Shown: positions 27,118 to 39,506 of the stretch, one piece after another
Layout of the letters: each line of letters begins with the position of its first letter
How positions within the stretch are numbered: position 1 is the first letter of the stretch
Source: Stereum hirsutum FP-91666 SS1
Lineage: Eukaryota > Basidiomycota > Agaricomycetes > Russulales > Stereaceae
Length of the DNA stretch: 64,000 nucleotides
Assembly (NCBI RefSeq): GCF_000264905.1
Contig: NW_006763142.1
Coordinates: forward strand, 794,597-858,596
Direction of reading: 5' to 3'
Program-made: the position numbers and the translations under genes
The notes under the pieces: generated by a model
What the model was told of the DNA's origin: nothing
Databases searched by the model: none
The model's input: the letters and a program-made list of their open reading frames with translations, nothing else

Positions 27118-27480
27118 TTATCTCCTCTGTCTCAGCGTAACCGATATAGCGATGGTCATGTCATGCCGACTTTCCAACGTCTCGAGGTGTTCATCTCCGA
27201 GAAGCCTCTGCTGCACGGCACCAACGTGTCGATAAATCCTTTCCGCCTCCGCATGACGGCCCTGCAACGATAGAGCGAAAGCCAGATCGTGATCCATTTG
27301 TGACGTCTGCTGATGCTCTTCACCCAGTACAGCCATCCCAGCTTGTCTATACATCTCCTCCGCCTCCGCATAATGTGAGTGGTCCAACAGAGCGAGGCTC
27401 ACTTTATCCCCCAAAACATTCCTCGCCTCTACTAAGGCCTCGAGTGATAACGGTTCTGTTTCTACGGCACCGTATTGGGC
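27118..27480 (-). pseudogene. Remnant of a TPR (kinesin-light-chain-like) repeat protein
   Basis: The minus strand encodes about 110 residues with two and a half tetratricopeptide units of the kinesin-light-chain type: YAEAEEMYRQAGMAVLGEEH, then HAEAERIYRHVGAVQQRLLG and DEHLETLESRHDM. In fungi this repeat type usually forms the C-terminal sensor of NB-ARC (NLR-like) proteins (family knowledge). Neither an NB-ARC domain nor further repeats lie next to it, and no start codon, splice context or signal is evident. I read it as a fragment left by decay of a larger gene. Confidence 0.6.
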
Positions 27481-28221
27481 CAGATGTGTTTCAACGTCCG
27501 TGGGCGTTCGGGTTCAGGTATGGCGTCGTGCAAATTTGCCGCGGATCTTCAAAGCGAGCGCAATCCTCCTTGAATTAGTCTAATTGAAGAAGATTGTCAT
27601 GGAAATAATCGGTTTGCTTCCATGACTGCTTGAGATGATAGATGCCGAAACGAAACGACTAGCAAGTCATCTCAGCAAGGTCAAACATCGTTCAGAGTGC
27701 CTGGGTGCTAAGAATAGCTATCCAAAAAGACCGGAAGCCAGTAAATCCGTATCCTTACACGAAGAGCCAGCACCATCGGGGGTGTGAACTTGAGGAATGG
27801 AATACGATAGAGGCTCTAAAATGAGCATGGTGGTGATGATATGACAGCCTGAGTTCGATGAGTCTGCGTAGAGAGCCATCCTTAGCCCGCAGGAGGGATT
27901 CCAAACTGACAATGGTCGCCCTAGAACATCGGGCAGTGTTGTAATCAAGGTCTAGGTGGTAGAAGAAAGGAAGATTCAGGCCGCTGGCTTTTGGGAGAAA
28001 TCCGGAGACAGACAAAGGAAGGAAAGAATGACGACGGTGAAATCCGAGTCGCAGTCAAATCACAATGACGCTTCGGAAATAACCGATATCTTTTCTCCCT
28101 CTCCCACTCACAAAGGGCGCGAGTTCGACCCCCAGCACCCGCATTCTAACTTATTGCAGCTCAAATCCTCCATTTCTCTGTAGCATCTAGGAGTCGATAG
28201 GCATCTGTTGTTGAAGCAATC
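27481..28221. other. Intergenic region upstream of Brf1
   Basis: No supported gene. The last 200 bases should contain the promoter and leader of the Brf1 gene. Confidence 0.5.
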
Positions 28222-30712
28222 ATGGTACGTCAAATTACCATATAGAGTGCTCAAGAGTTTGACAGAAACTAACGCATTCTCTGCTCCCAAAGCCCGTCTG
28301 CACCGACTGTGGTGGCACAGTTATAGAGTACGATGCAGCAGCCGGTAACGGCTTTTGTGTCCAATGCGGCACCGTTATCGAGGAGAACACCATCGTCAAT
28401 GAGGTTTCTTTTGGTGAGACATCCACTGGCGCCGCTATGGTGCAGGGAGCCTTTGTTGGACAGGGAGCAAGTAAGTTATTACAGACGTGTGGCGCAATGT
28501 CTATTCCCTAAATATGTTTCGCAGCACATGCAAGAATGGGTGGCCCGTTCGGCAATAGAGGCAACTCAGAATCAAGGGAACAGACCATTGCGAATGGTAA
28601 GACCTTTATTTGCGTTCGTAATAGGGGTATAGCATTGCAATGGCTGACTCGCCATACAGCGAACCGCAGAATTTCCCAAATCGCATCCAATTTACATCTC
28701 TCCGAAACGGTATCTATGTCGGCGAGCCGCCTTTACAGCCTCGCTGTGGAACACAAATTCACTAAAGGAAGAAAGGCAATGAATGTTGTCGCGGTCTGCC
28801 TTTATGTGGCGTGCCGTCAGAAAGGGACGCGCTCCCTGATGCTCATCGACTTTTCTGATCTCTTACAGGTAAATCTATCTCATTTTGGTACATACTTTCT
28901 TTCTCTATCCAGGGCTGTGTAGAAAGTGTGATGCTACACACCCGCGCCACAGTGGCACACCTCCCTTTCATCGAGCCAATGTAACTAACGTCATTTACTT
29001 AGGTCAATGTTTTTGAGCTTGGACATACCTACCTCCAACTTGTCCAAACACTCAATCTACGCCTACCTCTCGTCGACCCATCCCACTACATCTCCCGCTT
29101 CGCTGCTCTTCTCGAGTTCGGCGACGAAACCTCTCGCGTCGCCACCGACGCTGTCCGCCTCGTCCAACGCTTTGACCGCGACTGGATGACCAAGGGCCGA
29201 AGACCCGCTGGAATTTGTGGGGCCTGTCTTCTTCTTGCTGCCCGAATGAACAACTTCCGACGGAGTATAGAGGAGATTGTGCAGGTGGTGAAGATCGCCG
29301 ATACGACGTTGAAGAAGCGACTGGATGAGTTCAAGAGGACAAGGAGTGCGAATTTGACTATTGGGGATTTCAGGACGGTGTGGTTGGAAGAGGAGATGGA
29401 TCCGCCGGCGTTCTATAAGGATAAGGAGGGCGAGGAAGGGGGTGATGAGGAAGAGTACGAGGATGGAGAGACGGGGAAGAAGCGGAAGAAGAAGGGTAAG
29501 GGGAAGAAAGGAAAGAGAGGGAGGAAGCGGAAGAAGGTCGACAGTGAAGACGAGGAAATGGAGGATGCTGAAATGTTGGAGAAGCAGCCTGGTACGGACC
29601 CTTCGCAGGAGCAGGTCGAGTTACGGCTGCAGCCGTCCCAGGACGTGAACATTCCAATCGACCCCGCACTGTTCAATACAGGTATTCTGGAGGGTATCTC
29701 GCCTCATGCGGATCCTCTTTTCCTCTCAGAGACTCAATCAAGCCGTCCCCAAGTTCTGGATGATTCGAATATCGACCCTGCTCTGCTAGATCAATCTGCT
29801 GCCATGTCATCGCCACCGCCACCCGTTCACAATCCACCACCACTCGCCCCCGGTCAACAATCCGAGATAGACACGGAAAAAACTGACGACGTCACTTTTT
29901 CGATTCCCTCAGAAGAAACCGATAAAGAACAAGATTTTGCCGGTGCACCGCCACCCCCTGAGGACACCGCACTCGAAGCAGCCCTGGACGAGACTTTGGT
30001 GAACGAAGTCTCCAATTTCTTGATGAACAAACAGGGCACGGAAATGAATGACGCTCTGACGGAGATGACGGAGCGTCAGACGGCCGGGTTCACTGTTGTG
30101 GATGAATTATTAGGACTGGATGAGGACGAGTTGGATAAGTTTCTTTTGACTGACGAGGAGGTGAAGATTAAGGAGAGAGTATGGGTCGAGATGAATAAAG
30201 AATATCTGGAGGCGATTGCTCGTGGGTATCCTCTCGTGCTCTTTCTGCAGCTAACTTCTGACCCTGAATATATTGTAGTGAAAGCAGAGCAACGAGACAA
30301 TGGTTCTACCTCCAAACCACGCAAGGTATGCTAACCACTATATATCAAGTCAAGCATTGGCTAACGTTCTGTCCAGAAACGGAAAACCAACTCGAAGCCT
30401 CGTGACGCGTCCACACCTCACGGAAATACGGCAGCCGAATCGGTCCGCAGTCTGTTAAAGCAGCCAAAGTACAGCAAACGAATCAATTACAACGCTCTCA
30501 AGGACCTGTTCGGTGGCCCGAATGCTACGTCTGGTGCTGGCGACGAGAAAGACGATGATCACCAGTTGTACACCATGGACGATGATAAGGATGACGAGGT
30601 AGTGGACGAGGCGGGTGGAGGAGTTGGTACGGGGACCGGGCAGTATGGAGAGGGTGGGAGTGATAAAGAGGACGATTATGGGTGGGAAGAGGGGTTCGAG
30701 CAGGAAGTATAA
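28222..30712 (+). CDS. brf1: Transcription factor IIIB subunit Brf1 (TFIIB-related factor)
   Basis: Brf1 joins TBP and Bdp1 to recruit RNA polymerase III to tRNA and 5S genes. The start ATG (28222-28224) is followed at once by a GT splice site, so the first coding exon is only three bases. The next exon gives VCTDCGGTV and FCVQCGTVI, the N-terminal zinc ribbon. Two TFIIB-like cyclin folds follow (RISQIASNLHLSETVSMSA; RKAMNVVAVCLYVACRQKGT; then RPAGICGACLLLAARMNNF and KRLDEFKRT). A long Lys/Arg- and Glu-rich linker (29450-29590) precedes the TBP-binding Brf1 region (ERVWVEMNKEYLEAIA). The C-terminus (KPKYSKRINYNALKDLFGG, ending GFEQEV) is also typical. Introns are short and no element is missing. 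Its presence beside tRNA genes is coincidental. Confidence 0.95.
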
Positions 30713-31007
30713 CAGCTCTCGAAAGGCTGTGTATATTGTACAGTGTGTATCCCTCGATTTCTTCTCCGTTTCATTGCAACATTTCTGGTTTAATGGTCTC
30801 GCCAGGGTATATTATATTCAGCATTCATGTCATTTTCCCGTCATCATTATCTCTTGTTCCTCGGAATTTTGGTCGCCATGTGTATTTAGCCTGCGTTGTT
30901 TCTACTACTTCTCATCGAACTCATCTCCTATGCATCGAGTGAGCAATATTTACCGTCACTTGTTCCGTCGCGGCATACTTTGCATACCTTTTGACACCTT
31001 CGCGGTT
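30713..31007. other. Convergent 3' flanks of Brf1 and aspartic protease
   Basis: A T-rich stretch of about 300 bases between two convergent stop codons. It probably serves both 3' UTRs. Confidence 0.5.
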
Positions 31008-32496
31008 CTATACGTTGTTGACGGTCGAATTCGTGTACGAAGTATAGGCGAACCCGATACGGGAGTTGGTCGTATCATACACTGAATAGAAGCGCTCGCT
31101 GTAGTAGCAGAGAATAATATTAGATGGACGACCGTCCGGTAAAAACGAGGGAACTTAGGAGCATACAGGAAAGTGAAGCCCAGAATGAACTGGAAAGAGA
31201 AGGTATTGCCATAGGTGCTGAAGATTGAGTAGATTGTTCCCTCATCTCCATTGATGAGAGAATTGTATGCTGGAGGCCAGACCTGTGCGTCCGCATTCAG
31301 CGTGAACGTTTCGCCGCTGATGATGAAGTCGATCGGCTTCAATGCAGCAGCTCTGTTGACCGAAAATGTGAATAATGAAACGAGTAATGAAGATACGTGT
31401 AGTGTACATAGACTTACTGTTCTGGAGTGAACGATACCAAATTGTGCGTTGACTCGTAGGTTCCACCGGTAGCGGCCATGTATGCCTCAAACTCGCCAGC
31501 AGCCAAGTAAACGAGGATAGTCCCCGTGTCAACGATACCGCTACCGGAGAGGAATGTAGTGCCGTCGTAAGAAATGTTCTGTGAGATGTACCAGGAGCCT
31601 TCTGACGAGGCGGTATATGTGAGGTTTCCAATGAACTGGGAGGTACCGACTGTAGGTAATATCAGTCACCACGAACGAGCCTACAGAGTGATTTGATACT
31701 CGCCTTCGCCAAATGTGAGCGAGCCTTGAGAACTGGGGGAAGCCACGAGGGGAAGAGCAATCCCGACTGACTCAACGTCGATGAGTCCTTGCGCAAGCAT
31801 ATTGTTTCTGTGGAATTAATCAGAGCGCGAATTGTGTTATATCGAGAGCAAACGTTCTTACGTGAAAGTGGGGACGACTTCGTCCGGCTTGCTCGGGAAA
31901 GTCCCTGCCGTCGACGCTACCTGAGCCAAACCAAGGACGCCATCGACGCCCACGAGTTCAAAGTCGCCAGTTTTGTTGCTGACGCCAATTGACTGGTTTG
32001 TGACCACGACAGACGAGGGAAGTGTGATGTCGTCAACGTATTCGAATCCATAAACGTCTCCTGTACCATAGGACAGGTAGATCGAATCATTGGTCGCCAC
32101 ACTGCTCGTGGTTGGCACGTAACTCTTGTTATTCCCAACCCAGAAGTTCGAAGAGCCGGTGTCAACTAGCATGGCTGTGAAAACAAGGTCAATAATCTGT
32201 TATGTTGGGATCAAGGAAAACGGAGAAATTGATTGCTCACTGTACTGAGTTGGCGGAGTGCCTACACCAACCTCGGTTGTGTAACCCACTGCGTCGCTCG
32301 AGAATGATACTGGGGATATCGGGGACAGACGCTCGCCGCGGGCATATGCGTTTGATAACTGCTCGATACGAGCGCGGTCGACATTTCTTCCAGTTCCACT
32401 TCTGACTTGCCTATTGATGGGTATTGTAATGCGAGGGCTGGCTGCGATGCCACGAGCGAGAATAATCGCCAACGCGAAGATGGATGCTGTGAACAT
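31008..32496 (-). CDS. Secreted pepsin-like aspartic protease (peptidase family A1)
   Basis: The start is ATG at 32496. A signal peptide (MFTASIFALAIILARGIAAS) is followed by a propeptide-like segment (ITIPINRQVRSGTGRNVDRA) and the mature enzyme. The first active-site motif is MLVDTGSSNFWVG and the second is GIVDTGTILVYL, so both catalytic Asp residues are present. Also visible are the flap region (LSYGTGDVYGFEY), GVDGVLGLA, and near the C-terminus LGFTFLERFYSVYDTTNSRIGFA. Several introns of 50-65 bp interrupt the gene. The stop is at 31008-31010. The length, about 400 residues, fits the family. It should digest extracellular protein at acid pH. The OPT transporter at the right edge could import released peptides, but there is no evidence of co-regulation. 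Confidence 0.93.
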
Positions 32497-32538
32497 GCCT
32501 GGGGATTAAGTGCACCGTGAATGATCGTATAGGGACCC

Positions 32539-32548
32539 ATCTTATATG
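32539..32548 (-). promoter_or_regulatory. TATA-like box of the aspartic protease gene
   Basis: CATATAAGA on the minus strand lies about 45-50 bp upstream of the protease ATG. The spacing would leave a very short leader, so this is tentative. Confidence 0.35.
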
Positions 32549-32591
32549 AGCCACGCGTAGACGCGTGCCATCGTCACGCTATGGTGTGAAC

Positions 32592-32960
32592 TCAATATCT
32601 TGATGGTGAGTGGGAGATTGAGCCCGTAGCACGATGGTGATACATGAGAGCGAGGAGATGTATCCCCCGATGGTGTAAGCTGGCAATGGTTGCAGGAGGT
32701 TGCATCTGGTACAAAAGGCACAAGGTGAGGTCGGCATGCAACACATTATTGCTCGGGATCATGGCGATGACGAGACGCATGGCTGCTGCTGATGGGTGTA
32801 ATACGTGGAAAGATTCCTCTACAAAGCGTTGAATGATCATGCTCCTCGTGATACGATTGATTCCCCTTGGTGATATCCTTGTCGGTCTGTGGACGAGGAG
32901 GCAGCGATGAAGGAGCAGCCAAAGGCCCAAGACCAGGGACAATACCGACAACCAACGCAT
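32592..32960 (-). CDS. Possible small secreted protein, doubtful
   Basis: An ATG-started frame of 122 codons begins with a hydrophobic stretch (MRWLSVLSLVLGLWLLL) that looks like a signal peptide or anchor. The rest is His/Arg/Leu-rich with no recognisable domain and few cysteines. Codon use does not look coding, and an alternative frame with a similar N-terminus overlaps it. It lies between the protease and the oxoprolinase with no clear promoter. I consider it more likely spurious than real. Confidence 0.2.
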   Translation of the reverse strand: MRWLSVLSLVLGLWLLLHRCLLVHRPTRISPRGINRITRSMIIQRFVEESFHVLHPSAAAMRLVIAMIPSNNVLHADLTLCLLYQMQPPATIASLHHRGIHLLALMYHHRATGSISHSPSRY

Positions 32961-33406
32961 GTTCTGAGCCAGAGATTCAAAAGCTAGTGTACACTTCCAT
33001 TACTGGAACGGAGAGTTGATTGTGCACCTACAAAGATTGTCGACATGTCGCTGCAAGTCCTGTCGAAGTCGCTACCAAATCCAACAAGGCATGACCTTGA
33101 AGTTCATGGTCAAGGAGCTCCGGCTAGCTCCGAGCACGCGAACACAAGGATGTGGCCCAAAGTGGCCCAGCTTCGCTTGAGCTCCCCCGTCCGCGAGGGG
33201 GAAATACGGAGAGCTTCTGAGGTGTCGAAATTTCAGCACCGACTTCGACAATAATTTTGCCGATTTCAATCCGTGTGATCTAAACTACACATAGTAGCAT
33301 CCGGTTTCCGTATTCGATTGTACAGCTACAGACCAGCCACAGACATACATGTTTAGTCGATACATTGATGTTCTTCTACGTCTATATCGTCTCAACACTT
33401 CCATCC
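32961..33406. other. Region downstream of the oxoprolinase stop
   Basis: No supported gene. I searched the minus strand here for the missing hydantoinase-B half of the oxoprolinase and saw none of its sequence. Confidence 0.5.
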
Positions 33407-36400
33407 TTACTCCTCGTCCTTATCCTCCAACTTCACCACCAAATGTTTCCTCGCCACGATCGCCCTTGCCCCGGGGATGACCACGATCGTCTGCGTATTA
33501 TCAATAATCATCGCCGGTCCCCTAACCTCATCTCCAACCTCCAACCTGTCCAGCTCATAGACCCTCGTATCATGCACCCTCCCCACGCCTTCGAAATACA
33601 CCGAATACCTCATCGCGACCTTCTCTTCCTCGCTTCCCTGACCACCGACGACCCTCGTCTTCAACTCCTTCAACTCCTCAAACACCGACTGCCCCAACGA
33701 ATCGAACGTCTTCCCTATCCCTCTCACCTTCAAATCATCGACCACGATATTCTTCGAATCGAGCAGGAACCCAAACTCGGACTTATACATCCTCTTGAAC
33801 GCTTTCTCAAAGTCCTCCTGGCTCTCGCCATCCTCACCTTCACCGGATTTTTCGCCGAGTTCGGCGGAGGGAAGAACCATGAGCGCGGTATCGGTCCCGT
33901 CGAATCGCATATTGAGCATGCGTTCGATGCGAATCCGAGAGGGCTCGAAGCCCTGTTTGGTTAGTTCGGAGCGGACGGTTTTGGTGAGGCTGTTTAGGCG
34001 GGATTGGAGCGTTTGGATGTTGGTGGCGTTGTAGTTTGCTGAGGAAGGTTCTTGGATTTCGTGTGCGCTGAGAGGTTTTTGAACAGTCAGATACTTAATC
34101 ACATGCAAGGGTGTCGGGGAAGGAGAGAAGAGGGGGGAAAGAAAATGAGAAGGACATACCGGTCAGCTAGAGCAAGGCCATAGGCGGACAGAATAGAACT
34201 GTAGCGATGGATCAGGATCGTCTTGATGCCGAGGAGTTGAGCAATCTCGCAGGCATGTTGACCACCTGCACCACCGAAACTGGCCAATCTACATTTCCAC
34301 ATCGTCATCAGTATCTTTCTGGGGGCGACCCAGATGAGAGTAGGGAAGTTGAGACATACATGTGTCTCGATGTTGCGTATCCCCTTGCCTCCGTCAGAGC
34401 ACGAATCGGTCGACACATCGTCTCATTCGCCACTTTGATGAATCTGTGCCACAGTAGTCTCGTGAGTCGCGGAACGGCGACGACAGGAAAGAGATTTAGA
34501 AACGAACCCGTAAACGATCTCATCCAAGTCCAACTTCCTCTCCCCACTCTGAGCGATACTCGCATTGATTTCCTCCGCGACTTTCTCAAACGCGACCTTC
34601 GACGCCTGTACATCCAACGGCTCTTTCTCCGACTTTCCAAAGATCTTCGGGAAATAATCCGGTACGAGGCGTCCCAGCATCAGATTCGCGTCTGTTACGG
34701 CGAGTGGACCGCCTTTCCTACATTCCCGTATCAACATCGTTTCAGTTTACGGTGATTATGGTGATGTGGACAGGATAGAGAGAACGAAGCGCACCGGTAA
34801 CATGCAGGTCCAGGTTCTGCTCCCGCACTTTCAGGACCTGCACAGAAGAGGCCGTTCCGGAAGGTGAGGCATGATCCGCCCCCTGCAGCGACAGTGTTGA
34901 TATCCAGTTGTGGGGATTGGATGGTCACGCCCGCCGTTGTCGTTTCGTACACGACTTCGTACCGTCCATCGAACCGCGAAACGTCCGTTGACGTCCCTCC
35001 GACATCCAACCTGACATGGAATGAGAATGAGTAAGAAGATAGGATAATTGGAGAGAAGGCGAGGATGAGCCCACCCAATCACAGGCGTCTTCTCCTTCTC
35101 GTCCCAACTCGTCAACGCATATCCAACCACACCCCCCGCCGGCCCACTCAAAATACTCTTCAATCCACTAAACCTCTCCGCATCTACCAAACCGCCATCA
35201 CTCCCCATAAACTCCACCCTCGGACTCTTCACCCTCCCATCCCTCAACTTCTCATCGAACCCCTTGAAAAACCCATCCAGATATTCGCGCAGAATAGGGG
35301 TGAGGTACGCGTCGGCGGTGGACGAGACCCCTCGCGGTACCATTTTGATCATCGGGAGGAGTTGGGAGGAGAGCGAGATTTGGGGGAAGCCGACGGAGGA
35401 GGCGAGACGGCCGATGAGAAGTTCGTGGTTGGGGTAGGTGTAGGAGTGCACGAGGACGACGGCGAGGGAACGATAGCCTTCTGCATAGAGCTTTTCGAGG
35501 TCGGCTTTGATGGCGGCTTCGTCTGCACTCCACACGCCATATGAGTGCCTGAGAGAGGGAGGGGATGAAGAGGTGGTATACATACCGGGTTTTTGTAAGA
35601 TCCTGACTGCTTCGCCCGAAATACCTCTTACGATCTCTCCTGGACCCTCTGCATCGCCCTTCCCGTCCCATCCCTTACCTCTATACCCCCTCTCCACCTT
35701 CCCATCCTCAGTGAAGACAACCTGATGCTCCTCTGACTTCGGGTCACTCGTGTATCCCACCAGAGTCACTCGTTCGTCTACCTCGACGACGGCACTGTAG
35801 AGGGGTGGGGGCCGACGGATGTTGAGGTCAAAGATGCGGGGACGGGACTGGTTGCCGATGAGGAGGAGGTCTTTAAAGCCTTTGGTGATGAGGAGAGCGT
35901 GTTTCTTGCCTTTGCGTTCGAGGAGGGCGTTGGTGGCGACGGTGGTGGAGAGGCGGATGTAATCTATGAGAGGCCATGTACGGTCAGTTACACATTCAGA
36001 GATCGATAGACCAGATGATTGAAGGCAAAAAGGTACAAGCAGTGGAAGGGAAGGGGGAATGATACATGGTGCCACAAGTGTGGCCCATATGCTCGCGAGC
36101 GAAAGACAACGATTGGACCGAAGGGTATCGACTCACCGATCTTTGATGTATCAAGTGTAGTCCCTCTAGGGATACTTTCGCCCGTAACCTGCTCCAGTAC
36201 ACGACGAATCCCCTCCGTAGGCGCATCCTGGTAGTTCGCCGGATCCTGGGACACTGGACATTAGAGCACCCAAGTCAACACACGCTACGAAAATGCTCAC
36301 GACAGAGATAAAGGGACATACGAAGCTTAACTACAATCTCCTTCCGCTCGTTAGGATTCTCTGGATCAGGATATGACCTAGAGGCTGATTAGCTTGATAG

Positions 36401-36505
36401 AGTGGCAGTGTGGCGCAAGTAGACGCACGCATGGACATCGCAGAAAGTTCCTCCCCGATCAGCGCAGATGCGGATTGAACGGTCTGGTATGTTCAAAGAA
36501 GGCAT
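33407..36505 (-). CDS. 5-oxoprolinase-like protein, hydantoinase-A half only
   Basis: Full 5-oxoprolinase hydrolyses 5-oxoproline to glutamate with ATP in glutathione turnover. The start is ATG at 36505 ([20 protein letters not shown]). The N-terminal actin-like ATPase motif [10 protein letters not shown] is followed by [20 protein letters not shown], the central [69 protein letters not shown] and a C-terminal region ending [15 protein letters not shown]. The gene has about ten short introns. Eukaryotic 5-oxoprolinases continue for another ~500 residues with the HyuB domain. Here a stop at 33407 ends the protein at roughly 800 residues, just after the A-part, and no HyuB coding sequence follows. 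It may be a genuine A-only paralogue or a truncated gene whose remaining part still looks intact. Confidence 0.85.
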
Positions 36506-36923
36506 TGCACTTTGTTTGAAGCAATAGTCGAACTTTGAGGTCGTCGTGGTCGGTAGGTGTACAATCCTCAGGATCGGGTGTGACACGTCAGGGTGAAAGC
36601 CTAGATACACTTGCTATTCTCAGTCAGTTTTGAGCATGGTAATTTCAGGAAAAACCAAGAGTGTAACGATACCTCTCTTAGCTGCTTACAGAGACGTTGA
36701 AGAGGTGAAGGAAGAAGGGACAAACAGCGCCCTGGTATAAACGCAAGGCCTCCCGCCGCGGCACTCCTTGTCCCGTACTTCTATGTCATCTCGCGTGCTG
36801 GAGTCAATTTCTGGCGAGTAACGACAAGCTTTCGGCCATATTCTCCTTGCAGGCTAGCTTAGCGTCTCTGCGGACCGTACGATCCATTTCGTTAAACGAG
36901 TAACGCTTTGGTCAAACTTGAAC
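36506..36923. other. Divergent promoter region
   Basis: These 418 bp separate the oxoprolinase-like gene (minus) and the F-box gene (plus), so both promoters must lie here. No clear TATA box sits at a typical distance on either side. Confidence 0.5.
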
Positions 36924-39506
36924 ATGCTCCACGGCCTTCCCCCAGAACTGGTCATCCATATCCTCTCATTCCTTCCATTCCAGTCTCTGAGTGCTCTCCA
37001 GCAAGTCTCTCGCCCATGGAACGACTTTGTCCGTACGAACCAGACCTTGGTATACTACAATGCGGCCGTGGTCCACGACTTCATCCACAGTCCGGCGGAG
37101 AGTCTAACGTCACTGAACGAGGTCGTTGGGCGACTGGAAGGAAGGCTTTGGCGTGGCGTGAAGTCGTGGAAGGACTTTTGTGAGTGCAGTGGCTATCCTG
37201 ATACTCTTGCGGATTGTGAACGGGTACAACTACTTCTAGGTAGACGGCGGTTCCAGCTGGAGAGGAACTGGGCTGGACAGGGGCAGTCGGTCTTTCGAAA
37301 TATATCGCCTGGGCGCGACGATGTGCATCGACTCAAAGTGGATGAGAAGGAACGTTTCTGTATCACTACGCATATGAGAGGTCAGTACCCGAATGTTCTT
37401 CGTCCCTTCCGGTTTCTAGTCGTCTATGCAGATATGGCTCGACGCAAAGTGCCACAATGCTCGGTTGAAGTGGCGTGTAGACCCCCTTTGTCCCTCTCAG
37501 ACACTCTCGAAGCACGATCATTGACTGCTTATCCCAGGTGGACTCACTGTCACTAATCTCAACCCGCCTTACATCCTCTGGGCCATACCACCCGTCAGTA
37601 CCAGCACCACGCCGCACATACACATACTGCAAGTTCGTCCTCTAACAGCCACTGGCACCAACCTTTCAGATCTGCGTCGAACAATATGCACACTGCGAAT
37701 ACGACAATGGCTTCCTCATCTTCAACCGTCTAGGCGATGCACACGAAATATGGCGTCTCGCGCATCACATCCCCGAAGGCACCGTCTCGCCGAACTCGCC
37801 TCCCGACTTCCTCCAAGTACGCACCTATAGCTGGACATCCCGAAAATTCCGTACATGTCTCTCCACCTCTCCTCCCCCCGACAACAACACTGATCAGTCT
37901 AGCCATGGTTACGCATACCCCTCCGAACTCCAACGCAAATATCTAAGGGGACACTTCCGCCCCTGGGCCCTCTTCGAACACACCGAACCCACACGCGCGT
38001 TCCGATTCGTGTATCCGACACTATTAGTCGCGGGCGAGTCTTCGCTTTTCTTTTATGACGTTACGACGGGGGAGTTGAAGCAGACGATAAGTGATGCTGT
38101 GGATTCGAAGATAAGGTATGTGGAGCTGAGTGAGCGGCATGCGTTCGTGTGTACGGATGCGAGTTTGAGTGTGTTTGAGAGGACGGCGGCTGCGACGGAG
38201 ACGGAGCGAGAAGGCGAGCGCGCGGTGAAGAGGGTATTGAGGTTGCAGGATTTTTCGGGTGTGGGGCCGATTTATAGGATTTTGTTACCGGAGATGCCGA
38301 GGATGGCGGAAGGCTGTATGTATGGTGGAGAAGGAGATGGTGAGGATGGTAGTGAGGCTCAGACTGTGGTAAACCCGAAGATGGCGATCGTACCACAGAA
38401 ATTGGAGGGAATCTATGCGACTAACGTGATCACGCAGGAGGATGGGTATTATGCCGGTATGTACGCGTTTCTCCTCTCGCAGCAATCGGTGGGCATTAAT
38501 ACTGAACTCTCAATTGCGCCAAACGTCGTAGTTCACGTCTCCGAGGATGGTCGCGATTTAGTGACGGTGCGCTCGGGGGACATCATCATCCTGAAAGACT
38601 TCGAGCGCGTAGCGAGAGGCGAAGCCAGTCTTGCGGATGTAGCCCTGTTCCTCACTCTCGACGGGCCTCGCGCAATCAATTACCTCGCCTATGCACATGG
38701 CAAAATCGCCGTCGCGACCGTACGTCTCTCCACCCTCCTCTGTTTCTACAGCCTCATATATATCGCCATAGATTGAATTCTAATACTTTCGTCCACAGAC
38801 AACAGGTTTCTACATCTTCTCTCTCGACGCCTCCTCGCACCACCTATCTCTCCCATCCACAACCTCCAACTCCACCCGTCACGCCCCCCTCCGAACACCC
38901 TTCGGCACAATCCCGCCAACGTTATCCTACCCACAGCTCATCATGTCCCGTGCCCTTCCAGTCGAGAACATATCGTCGCACGAACATTTCAGTTGTTTGC
39001 AGTTGACACGGACGGGGATGTATTTCACTTGGGATCCGTGGAGGGCGACGAACGAGGTGAAGAGTATGGTGTGGGAGGCGCAGGTTGAGGAGCAGGGTGT
39101 GAGGTTTAGGGTAAGGGCGCGATTGATGCGGTTGCGGCAGGAAAGACTGGAGAGGCTTGTTGCTGTTGGGGACAGGGAAGAGGAGAGTGTGATGGAGACG
39201 GAAACGGAGACGGATGATGAAGAGGAATCAAGATTGAAGGATGAGTTGGGGCTGGATGGGGAGGATGTTAGTGATGAGGCACGGATGGCGAGGGATGAGG
39301 AGATCATGGAGGATTCATTGATGAAGACGTTTCCGCATCTGCATTGGGCGCTTCCGGGTGAGTTTTCCTCTGATCATCTCGTACGAGTAGAGTTGGAGCC
39401 GGAGCTGACATGGACTTGTACGTGCGTGCGTGCGTGCGACGTAGGGAACTATCAGCCGAGTGTGGGTTGTATTGATTTGAGTGTTATGGATGTCCATGGA
39501 GTCTGA
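36924..39506 (+). CDS. F-box protein with propeller-like C-terminal region
   Basis: The ATG at 36924 opens directly into an F-box (LHGLPPELVIHILSFLPFQS, then LQQVSRPWNDFVRTNQTLV), which binds Skp1 in SCF ubiquitin ligases. After introns near 37380, 37615 and 38718, the rest contains repeated beta-type segments such as GLTVTNLNPPYILWAI, YDNGFLIFNRLGDAHEIW, TLLVAGESSLFFYDVTTGEL and HAFVCTDASLSVFER. These look like blades of a degenerate WD40-like propeller that would bind the substrate (inference). A very acidic insert (METETETDDEEES, near 39200) precedes the end. A last intron near 39358-39444 leads to NYQPSVGCIDLSVMDVHGV. Basidiomycetes have many such F-box proteins, and the substrate cannot be predicted. 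Confidence 0.75.

Noticed and set aside
36019..36234. Plus-strand frame within the oxoprolinase gene
   Set aside because: It is antisense to a conserved exon and an intron, with no independent support.
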